Assembly: GCA_025403435.1 (NCBI GenBank)
Contig: CM046347.1
Location: 19,301,507-19,365,506 of the forward strand
Direction of reading: 5' to 3'
DNA: 64,000 nucleotides
Origin: Artocarpus heterophyllus
Taxonomy: Eukaryota; Streptophyta; Magnoliopsida; Rosales; Moraceae
In this document: positions 54,925 through 64,000 of the stretch, piece by piece
Layout of the letters: every line of letters begins with the position of its first letter
Numbering within the stretch: position 1 is the first letter of the stretch
Position numbers and translations under genes: made by a program
The notes under the pieces: generated by a model
Told to the model about the DNA's origin: nothing
Database searches by the model: none
Seen by the model: the letters and a program-made list of their open reading frames with translations, nothing else

Positions 54925-57763
54925 TGTAACGACTCGTCATCTTTCGGGTCGTTTCTTAACATTTTTCTTACTTATATAGTTATAGAAATTTAGGAATATA
55001 ATTTCTTTTATAACAAAACACACATGTATATACAAATCTTCTTTATATAATTATATATACATATATACTTAACGTATCATTTTACAAAGGAGTTTCGTCT
55101 TACTTGAACAATACTATACTTGTTTTATAATAAGCCCTAAGTTTATTTAATATACATAAAGGGCGGAAACATTTTAGTGGCTATATCTATACCCTTTGTC
55201 TATATGTTGCACATGCATTGGTGCCCGCTCATCAACGAATCTATTCTAACCGTTTAGCTGAATTTCCTATAGCATGAAATAAGTAGGTGAGCTAATGCTC
55301 AGTAAGTCCAAACATAGAATGCATAACCTACTTGTATGCATGATCCATTTATGCTTGCTAATAGACATTCTTTATTCTTTTCATCTTTCAATCTTTACTA
55401 AGGCCCGAGTGTCCGTACCATATGCATACATGGGTCATTGTAACACCGAAACCAAAACATAACTTAGAACTCCCCTTACGTCGGAAGCTGGTATGACACT
55501 TTTCTCTTTTTCTGGTGATTCATTTACTAGTCCAATTATTATGGTTAACATACTATGCATGAGGATATACTCACATGCTAAGTGCAAAACATTTACACTT
55601 CTTTAATTGTATCATACACACATATACATATATTTAATTATACTACACCCAAAAACCTACCATTTTATACTGTAGGTGGGGTTAGAACTTACATGAGTGC
55701 GCTATAGTGTAGGTTGACTTCAAGTCCTTCTACCAATCACCTAGTGTCCTGTTTGGCCAATTGTATCATTTTTACCCAAATTATATCTTTTCATCTATGT
55801 GTCGATAAAATGTGTTCGTTAATTACTAAATCGGGTTATCATTCAGTTTTAGAAACTCCGATGACAAAGAGTTCGATTCCTCTTGGTTTACATTGCGCTA
55901 CTATTTCTAACAAAGGAGGTAAAATCCTTACTAAAGGCATTTTTCCTATTTTGGGCATTTCGGGTTCGTTCAGGCTGTTTTCAAAAAATGACATTTTTGC
56001 CCTTGATGGGCCTTTTTAAATTTCCTAGGCCTGATTTGACTAATTCAACACAAAATGTTGCTCATTAGTATAAAATCAAATGTTCAAGATATTGGGTCTC
56101 TTGTTTTGCGATGAAAAATCAAGTTTAATAAAACTTTACAATTTTACCTTCGTTTTGAAAATTTTGATGATTTTGCCCCTAGGACCAAAAATAATATTTT
56201 TAAACCATTAATTTCCATTTTTCACAAGGATTTTAATCTTTCTAAAGTTCCTTACTCAAATTCCTTTTATACAATGACATTTTTGCCCCTTGAAAATTTT
56301 TTTCAACTTTGATAAAATTTGTATCTCACAAACGGTCACGAACTTCGATGAACCGTCCATGATTTCTAATAGTTTCATCAAAATCTACAACTTTCATGTT
56401 TTAACTTTTCTGAAATTCCCATTGTACAGGGGAGGTTTTAGGTATTTTTCAAATCTACCAAGGCTAGGTAAATTTTTGCAATTCAGTCCTTTAATAAATT
56501 TTTACAAAAATCTACTTTAAAGCAGCATTCATACCACTATTTGGATAGATTCTATACCTCCTTTAACAATTTTTCATGCCAAACCTCAACTCTTTGAAAA
56601 CCCTACAAAATTTACAAAATTTCCTAATTCAAACACCAAATGAAAATTTTAACATTTAACCCCCTAATTTACCAAAGAAACCTCATCATAAACCATACAA
56701 TTGAACAACCGCGCCACAAACTTGCTTAAATGGTTACATGCCATTTTGAAACAAACCAAAACAAAACAAAACCATATAAACTTAGAATTGTAAAATTGAA
56801 CCTTATCAAGAAAAAGTTGGTGAACCTAGGTCTCCCAAAGGCTTGTTTGCAACTTCCCTAGGCAAAATTCATAGGAAAGGAATTTTTATCAAATATCCCC
56901 CCTCAAACCAAGAAAAACCCTAGAAAAACTAAGGAAAAGTTTAAATTTTTACCTTAAAAGTTTGTGAATCCCTTGAACTTTGACTCTTCGAGCATGGTTG
57001 GGTTGATTTTGAAAAGAATTGAGCTTGAGAAATTTTTTGGAGAGGAGGGGCTATGGCTACCATGGGTTGTTGGAAGAGAGAATGAAAAAATTTTGCTACT
57101 TAAGTCTTAGTTAAGGCTTATCTCATTAGATTTTTTTTTTTTCAAAATGGGTGAGTCACCCCCTTGGTCATAATTGTGAGTGTTAGTTGGCCTAATGTGA
57201 TTAGGCCACATTGGATGATGTGGTGGCCTAATCCAAAACCTTTTGATGTCCACTTGGTGGGCCCCCAAACTTTACACAGTGTAATTTTTTTACCATACAG
57301 TGTTTTTCTTATACTGTTAGGGTAAACAGGTGGAATAAGGCATCTTTCTTATTCTTTGGTTCACCTTTGGACTCAAACACAACATTTCATATATTGTGTT
57401 TTTACTTAAGTGGTGTACTTACACTGCATCATACCTCTTTTATATTGTTTTAGAGTTTTACATGCTTTTCTACTTTATTTATACCTTAATCATTCATTAG
57501 TTTATACCACAATACTATAGCTAATTGTGATATAAAATATTATTTATGGATATTATTCATAAATTTTTGAGCATTTAAGCTCACAAAACCAGTATTTAGC
57601 AATATTCAACATCGCATCAAGTCTATAGTGGGATTTCCTGTCAATATTGCTCATTTATGCATTATTGTAATTTTTACAAAAAATACGATTTATAAGGGTA
57701 AACTCATTAATTAAATCCAATGAAATATTGGATTTTATTAATGGGTTTCCCTTGGTCATGACA
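54925..57763 (-). repeat. 3' LTR of gypsy element D (minus strand, 2839 bp)
   Basis: On the minus strand it begins TGTCATGACCAAGGG at 57763, right after a polypurine tract, and ends CGAGTCGTTACA at 54925. It is homologous over about 1.8 kb to 62203-64000, but in the opposite orientation. On the minus strand the order is an AT-rich U3, a leader-like block with a GGTAAAAATTT splice-donor-like site near 56945, and an ACTGAGCATTAGCTCACC block near 55280-55300, comparable to the GAGCCTTTCGCTCACG block of A. It interrupts the Copia element. Confidence 0.75.
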
Positions 57764-57777
57764 ACCTAGCCTCCTTA
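57764..57777 (-). other. Polypurine tract of element D
   Basis: On the minus strand TAAGGAGGCTAGGT abuts the LTR start. The TTCGAGGAAGAAA form of the pre-PPT dyad lies just upstream at 57778-57799. Confidence 0.65.
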
Positions 57778-57799
57778 AAAATTTTCTTCCTCGAAAATT

Positions 57800-59409
57800 A
57801 GAATAGGTTTGGGTAGATTTTCCTCATCTCATCCTCTCATTCCTAAGTTGCTTCTTCTACCTGTTGGCTATGCTACAAAACTTTGACGAGTAGTATCTTC
57901 TTGTTCCTTAATTCCTTCTCTTCCTGTGCTGAGATTTGAACTGGTTTTTCTTCATAGGACAAATTTTCCTGTACTTCAATTGGCTCATGTTGAAGTACAT
58001 GCAATGGATCAGGTGCATACCTCTTTAGCATGGATACATGGAATACATTATGTATCGATGCCATTTTAGGTGGTAAGGCTAATTTGTAGGCCACATTACC
58101 CACCCTTTCCAAAATTTCAACTGGTCCAATATACCTTGGGCTAAGTTTTCCTTTCTTCCCAAACTTTACTACCCCTTTCATTGGCCTCACCTTCAAAAAG
58201 ACCAAATTCCCTGCTTGAAATTCTAGAGGTCTTTGTCACTGATCAGCATAACTCTTTTGATGACTGTCAGCAGTATCCCTTCGTTGATAGATTAATTTTA
58301 CATCCTCCATTGTTCTTTGTACAAAGCCCATGGTTGATAACGCCTTTTCTCTAGTTTTATTCCAATGCAAAGGTGATCTACATCTTCTCTTGTAAAAAGC
58401 TTCATATGGAGCCATACCTATGGAAGTTTGGTAACTATTGTTGTATGTGAATTCAATCAGCGGCGGCTTTTTATCCCATCCTCCTTTGAAGTCTAGCACA
58501 CAAGCTCTCAACCTATCTTCTAGAGTTTGAATAGTCCTTCACATTGACCATCTATTTGAGGGTGGAAAGCTGTACTAAAAATTAGCTATGTTCCCATTGC
58601 TTGATGAATGCTCTTCCAAAACTTGGAGGTGAATCGACCATCACGATCAAAAATAATGGATTTTGGAATTCCATGATATCTAACTATTGGAGCAATGTAT
58701 AATTCACCTAGCCATTCTACAGAACTGCTAAGTTTAATGGGCAAAAAGTATGCAAATTTAGTTAATCTATCCCCAATTACCCATACAACGTCGTGTCCTC
58801 CCACAATTTTGGGTAGTCTAGTCACAAGATCTATGGTTATCTGGTCCTATTTCCATTCTAGAATTTCGATCTTCTATAGTTGTCATGCCAGTTGCTAGTG
58901 TTCTACCTTCACGTTTTGACAAGTGAGACATTTGCTGACAAACCATACGATGTTATTTTTCATTCCCTGCCACAAATAATGCTCCTTCAGGACTTTATAC
59001 ATCTTGGTAGTACCTGGATGAATAGAGTATGGTGCTTCATGGGCTTCTTCTAATATCCGCCTCTTTAATTCTTTATCATTTGGAATGCATAACCTGCCCC
59101 CGTAGCCGAGAATACCATCTTCGAAGATGCTAACTCCGGTTTCCTTATTCTCAAAGGCTTCATTCTTATACCTGAGTAATGAAGAATCTACTTCTTGTCG
59201 TGTCTTTAAATTCTTCAAGATGATTGGTTGGAATGACAGATCAGCTAATCTTCCCATGATCATCTCTGTTCTTGCTTCTATCAGGTCTTTTTGAAGAGGT
59301 CTTGATATCAATCGCATGGTTGCAAGAGGAAGCGTTACTCTATGGCTGAGCGCATCAGCTACTCGGTTAGCTTTTCTAGGATGATACAGTATTTCACAGT
59401 CATAATCTT
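57800..59409 (-). pseudogene. pol: Element D integrase and chromodomain (degenerate)
   Basis: Read on the minus strand, the zinc-binding region is [20 protein letters not shown] with KCLTC (about 59030-58900). The core fragments are 58825-58586 (FDRDGRF, with a Ser-to-Phe change before Asp) and 58511-58236 (NNSYQTSIGMAPYEAFYKRR). The region of the catalytic Glu between them is frameshifted. GKLSPRYIGPVEIL is a GPY/F module with Phe changed to Val. The chromodomain follows, KILLVKVL-stop-HSQQVEEAT-stop, where two Trp codons have become TAG. Several stops and shifts mean no functional product. Confidence 0.85.
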
Positions 59410-61150
59410 TGACTAGTTCAAGCCATCTTTGTTGTCTCATATTGAGTTCTTTTTGTGTGAGAATGTACTTTAGACTTTGATGGTTAGTGAAAATCTCACA
59501 TTTAGCTCGTATAAATAGTGGCGCCTGATCTTCAATGCAAACACTACAGCTAGTAACTCCAGTCATGCGTTGGATAGTTCCTTTCATGATCCTTTCGTTG
59601 TTGAGATGCATACGCAATCACCTTTTCATTTTCCATGAGTATAACTCCTAAGCCTATTTTTGACACGTCACTGTAGATCAAGAAATTTCCTAAGTTTGGA
59701 TTAGGTATGGTTAGTACAGGTGCACTCGTGAGTCTTCTCTTCAATTCTTGGGAACTCTCTTCACATTTCTTAGTCCATTCATATTTCATTCCTTTTCATC
59801 TAAGGGCTGTAAGCAGTGTTGTGAGTCTAGAGAATCCTTCAACAAATCATCGATAATAGTCTGCTAAACCAAGAAAACTCTTGATCTCAATAACACTTTC
59901 TAGTATAGGCCACTTATTTAACGCTTCTACTTTAGAAGGATCGACAGAAATTCCATTTCGTGATACTACATGTCCTAGAAAATAAGTTTTTTCTAGCCAA
60001 AACTCACACTTTGAGAACTTGACGAATTGTTGATGTTTCCTTAATAACCGCAGCATAGTGCTTAAATGCTCCTCATGTTCTTTTGGAGTTCTTGAATAAA
60101 TCAAAATATCATCAATGAAAACAATGACAAATTTATCGATGTAGTCTTTAAAAATCCTATTTATTAAGTCCATAAAGGTTGTCAGGGCGTTAGTCAATCC
60201 AAATGGCATAACTCATAACTCGTAATGCCTATAATGTGTTCGAAATGCTATTTTTGGCACATCTTCTTCCTTAACTTGGAGCTGGTGATATTCGGAGCGT
60301 AGGTCAAGCTTTGAGAATACCGTTGCTCCTTTAATTAGTCAAATAGGCCATCAATTCTCAAAAATGGATACTTGTTCTTGATCATAACTTTGTTTAGCTC
60401 CCATTAATCAATGCACATCCGTAAGGTTCTATCTTTCTTTTTCACAAAGAGGACGGGTGCTCCCCATGGAGAATAGCTTGGTTGGATAAACATTTTATCT
60501 AGCAATTCTTGCAACTGCACTTAAAGTTCCTTAAGTTCTCCTGGAGCCATGCGATATGGTGTCTTCAAAATCAGTATTGTACTAGGTGTCAACTCAATCT
60601 CAAACAAAATTTCTTGTTCTAGCGGTAAGCTCGATAGTTTTTTCAGAAATACATCGACAAACTCTTTCACTATATGTACATTCTTTGGTCTTATTTGAGC
60701 TTCTTGATCTTTAATTACTAGGTTCACAAGGTAGCACCTTTAGTGTAGATACTAGCGCCTTTTGAATCTTGGGAGTCTTTCCAGAATACACAAACTTCTC
60801 ACCTTTAGGAGGCCAAAATGTGACCTTACGATGTTGGCAATTAATCTTGGTAGCATATTTTCCCAAGAAATCCATTCCCAAGATAACATCATAATCTTGA
60901 ATATCGATTATTATTAAATCAATAACCAATTCCCTTCTACAAATGATGATTAGTACATGACATAACCAATGATCAAAACTTAATACCTCCCCAAAGGGAA
61001 GTGCGGTCCTAAAGGTCTGTTCTATCCTATCTCCTACAGATCCTATTCATTTTGCAAATTTAAATGATGCAAATGAATGTGTTGCTCTAGAGTCAAATAA
61101 AACATAAGCATCAGTTTTGGCAACAAAGAGTTGACCTGTTACCACTGTTG
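59410..61150 (-). pseudogene. pol: Element D protease, reverse transcriptase and RNase H (degenerate)
   Basis: On the minus strand the protease active site reads LFDSRATHSF near 61100, where the usual DSG triad is DSR, so the catalytic glycine is lost. [14 protein letters not shown] (60890-60860) is the protease C-terminal motif. RT fragments are 60727-60521 (PYRMAPGELKEL) and 60209-59847 with intact [12 protein letters not shown]. RNase H ([17 protein letters not shown]) is in 59789-59550 and continues, after a shift near 59560, with [11 protein letters not shown] and [15 protein letters not shown]. Frameshifts near 60350 and 59560 and several stops break it. It is closer to element C than to A/B by motif wording. 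Confidence 0.85.
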
Positions 61151-61159
61151 AGGTTCCAA

Positions 61160-62202
61160 CATCACCCTCTTTCTTAGTGTAGGTGTAGATCCATCCACTA
61201 GGTCTCGGAGCTTCCAATTTGCCCTGACTAATGTTGGGGCCTTTGATCTGTGCTTGGACTACATGGATCTGGGTTCCTTAAGGCCTTTGTTGATTCTGGC
61301 TATTCTGATTCTAAGGATTATAGAAACAATTCTTGGCATAGTGCCCTTCTTTGCCATAGATGAAACATTTATTACTGCCAGCTTTACATTCCCCTACATG
61401 TCTTTTCCCACATTGTCCACATAAAGGTTTGTTATTTTCTCCATCATTTTATCCTTTTCTGAGTTGTCCCTTCTGGCTCCTTTGATTACTTGCAGTCCAC
61501 TTCCTTTTATTATTATTATTGCAATTATGTCTGGTCTGGTTGCTTCAAGTCTGTCCCTGGCTCAGGTTGCTTCCTTGTCCTTTTTCTTGTGAATCTTAGT
61601 TTTGCTTTTCCAAGGCCTTTTCTTCCTTTAAGCTTTAACAATCTTTGCTCTTTCTTTCTTGTCACGGGAGATTCTAAATTCAGCTCTAGTCGCCTATTCA
61701 ATGTAGTCTTCCACATCCTTGGTGCTTCTCTACCACTATCAACAATAAGGGCTATATCGTTATGAAACATCTTCATTAACCTTCTTATCCTTTCCCAATC
61801 AGTGGGCACCAATTCAGGATAAAGACGTGCCAAGTGATTGAACCTCCTTACTACATCAATGATTGACAAATTACCTTGTCGGAGTTATTGAATTCCTCTT
61901 ACTGGGCCGCCATTGTCTCGACATTTAAATAAGCTCTTTCGAATTCCTCAACGAACTCTGACTAAGTCATTTCATCCATATTTCTCCTTTGCTCTACTGA
62001 TTCCCACCATCTTCTTGCATCTTTGGTGAATGAAAATGAAGCACATAAAACCTTTTCACGATCATTGAGTCCCATAAACTTCAATACCCTCTCTATGCTG
62101 GTGTGCCTATCATCGGCATCCAATGGGTTGGTTCCATCGAATTGCCTTCATTCGTCAAAATTTCTTATAAAATTTAATGACAAAAACCACATGGGCTATC
62201 TG
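61160..62202 (-). pseudogene. gag: Element D Gag, 5' end cut off
   Basis: On the minus strand, RQFDGTNPLDADDRHTSIER and VLKFMGLNDREKVLCASFSF (about 62160-62030) and KDARRWWESV are the capsid (retrotransposon gag) domain. It continues as FVEEFERAYLN and SIIDVVRRFNHLARLYPELV (61869 on). Two zinc knuckles follow: CGQCGKRHVGEC (61423-61388) and CFIYGKEGHYAKNC (61367-61327). In the second, the second Cys has become Tyr by a single G-to-A change. In-frame stops occur near 62170, 61965, 61908 and 61884. The N-terminus is missing because a related LTR in the opposite orientation begins at 62203. Confidence 0.82.
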
Positions 62203-64000
62203 TGTAACGACCAAGGGAAATTTATTAACAAAATCTAATATTTAATTGGATTTAATTAATGAAATTACACTCATAAATTGTATTTTTATAAAAATTACGA
62301 TAATATATAATGAACACTGTTGACAGGAAATTTTACTATAGACTTAATGTGATGTTGGATATTGTCAAATATAGATTTTGTGAGCTCAAATTGCTTAGAA
62401 ATTTGTAAATAATATCCATAAAATGAATTTTATATTACATTTAATTATAATATTGTGATATAAATTAATGAGTGATTAAGGTAGAAGTAAAGTAGAAAAG
62501 CTTGATAACACCCTAAAATAGTGTAAAAAGGATAAGATGCAGTGTAAGTACTCTATTGAGATAAAAACACAGATACAAAAAATGCTATGTTTGGATTCCT
62601 AAAGTGAACCAAAGAATAAGTAGGATATTTTATACAGTTCAAGAATACTTTTTCATCGGTTTCACCCCAACAATATAAGAAAAATACCATGGGGTGAAAA
62701 ATTACACTGTGAAAAGTTTTGGGGGCCCACCAAGTGGACACCCCTTGGGTTTGGATTAGGCCACCACACCACAAAATATGGCCCAATCACATTAGGCCAA
62801 CTTATGCATCAATTGTGGCCTAAGGTGATGACTCACCACTCAAAGAAAAAGATAAGCAAATGGATAAGTCTTTAATTAAGACTAAAATCATCAAATTTTT
62901 TTTCATCTTTCCTCTTCACCTCCACAGTAGCCATAGCTGCTTTCTTTCAAAAAAATTTCAAGCCCAAGTCTTTGTAAAATGACCTTAATCAAGTGTCAAG
63001 AGTTAAAGTCCAAGAGATTTCATCAACTTCTAAGGTAAAAATCCAAACTTTCTCTTAAGTTTCCTATGGTTTTTCATGGTTTGAGGGGGGGATATTTGAC
63101 CAGAATTCTCTCTTATGAATCTTTCTTAGGGAAAGTTGCAAAAAAGGCCCTTGGAAGCTTAGGATTACTAACTTTTTTTTCACAAGGCTCAATTTTCCCT
63201 ATTTTAAGTTTATTTGGTCTTGTTTTGGTTTTGATTGTTTCAAAAGGCATGTGATCATTCAAGCAACTTTTTGGTTTGATTTCCTAATTATATGGTTTAT
63301 GATGAGGTTTTGTTGTTGAAATTAGGGTTTAAATGTGAAAATTTCCTTTTGGTGTTAAAATAATATAATTTTGTAAACTTTGAAGTTGGCTTTAAAAAGG
63401 TTATGATTCAGCATTAAAAATTGTTTAAGAAGGTGTAGAATCTGTTTAAATAGTGATTGGAATGCTGTCCTAAAGCAGATTTTTGCAAAAATTACCCCAG
63501 GGACTAAACTAGAAAAAAATTTCTAGCCTCAGTAGATTTGATAATTAGCTAAAAACTCCCCTGTACAATGGAAATTTAAAAAAAGTCAAAACATAAAAGT
63601 TGTAGATCTTAACGAAACTGTTAGAAATATTAGATGGTTCGTCAAAAATCGCCTTCGTTTGCGAGTTATGAATTTTACAAAATTTGTTAAAGTTGGAAAA
63701 AAAATTTAAAGGGACAAAAATGTCTTTTTACAAGAGAAATTTGGGTAAGATATTTTGAGAAAATTTAATCCTCTTGAAAAATGGAGACTAATGGTTTAAA
63801 AAGATTATTTTGGTCCTAGGGGCAAAATCATCAAAATCCTCAAAATAAGGGTAAAATAGCAAAGTTTTGTTAAACTTAGGTTTTTATTGCAAATAAGCGA
63901 CCCGATGCCTTAAACATTTTTTTTGAAGCTAATAAGCGATGTTTTATGTTGAATTAGCCAAATCGGGCCTAGGAATTCAAAGTGGCCTGTCGAGGGCAAA
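62203..64000 (+). repeat. LTR related to that of element D, opposite orientation, cut by window end
   Basis: It starts TGTAACGACCAAGGG on the plus strand and follows the element D LTR (read from 57763 down to about 55975) for its whole visible 1.8 kb at roughly 80% identity by eye. It begins abruptly inside the gag of D. The simplest reading is the 5' LTR of a second, related element inserted in D in plus orientation, with its internal part beyond the window. An inversion is the alternative. The 63066-63254 reading frame inside it is chance. Confidence 0.75.

Noticed and set aside
54920..62202. ATCTT (54920-54924) and ATCTG (62198-62202) as a target duplication of one element
   Set aside because: Both lie on the left side of an LTR start as read on the plus strand; a target duplication would bracket an element, and the two LTRs point in opposite directions.
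1..64000. CRISPR arrays, tRNA genes, rRNA genes and bacterial-type operons
   Set aside because: No regularly spaced short repeats, no cloverleaf that I could support, no rRNA core sequence; the window is clearly plant repeat DNA.

Overview
This window looks like repeat-rich, probably heterochromatic DNA from a flowering plant, most likely a eudicot. It is AT-rich and packed with nested long terminal repeat (LTR) retrotransposons of the Ty3/gypsy (mostly chromodomain-bearing), Athila/Tat-like and Copia-like types. It also holds a CACTA-type DNA transposon and a hAT-like element. The initiator-Met-tRNA primer binding sites, chromodomain polyproteins and CACTA subterminal repeats all fit a plant genome. 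I cannot name the species. I found no host gene, tRNA, rRNA or CRISPR array that I could support.

Layout. 1-2683: a CACTA-like element (535-2683, 3-bp TTT target duplication) carrying a nested solo LTR (1681-2303). 3017-8502: a decayed LTR element whose internal ORF resembles the 'putative plant transposon protein' family. That ORF is split by a precise solo-LTR insertion (4042-5994), and the element ends in a polypurine tract and a truncated LTR (7281-8502). 8503-14050: a minus-strand gypsy remnant (element C). 15600-16917: a decayed intron-bearing gene-like unit. 17145-17882: a hAT-like element. 18054-18420: a minus-strand Tat-type integrase fragment. 19340-22340: an Athila-like 3' region with its LTR. 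22341-27064: unassigned sequence and possible old LTR.

27070-36128 and 42568-51664 are two complete, related Ty3/gypsy chromoviruses (elements A and B) in the same orientation. Each has paired ~2.15-2.18 kb LTRs, a primer binding site, one gag-pol frame and a polypurine tract, and each is flanked by a 5-bp target duplication. A is younger (about 1% LTR divergence by hand count, three nonsense codons). B is older (about 2.3%, five nonsense codons and one frameshift). Between them lie old LTR debris, a ~103-bp degenerate tandem array (37730-38340) and several small tandem duplications.

51670-64000: unassigned sequence, a Copia-type LTR with primer binding site (53839-54848) cut by a minus-strand gypsy element (D, 54925-62202), and a related LTR in the opposite orientation (62203 to the window end) that interrupts the gag of D.

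How the parts work together: in A and B the LTRs supply promoter and polyadenylation signals, the primer binding site and polypurine tract prime reverse transcription, and the polyprotein supplies capsid, protease, reverse transcriptase/RNase H and a DD35E integrase with a C-terminal chromodomain. All polyproteins seen here are broken, so any movement would need help in trans. I did not find a convincing new biological system. The best leads are an array of dyad-symmetric 14-mers inside the A/B LTRs, a conserved dyad just before the polypurine tract in four elements, long LTR-terminal inverted repeats, the inverted LTR pair around D, and the 103-bp tandem array.
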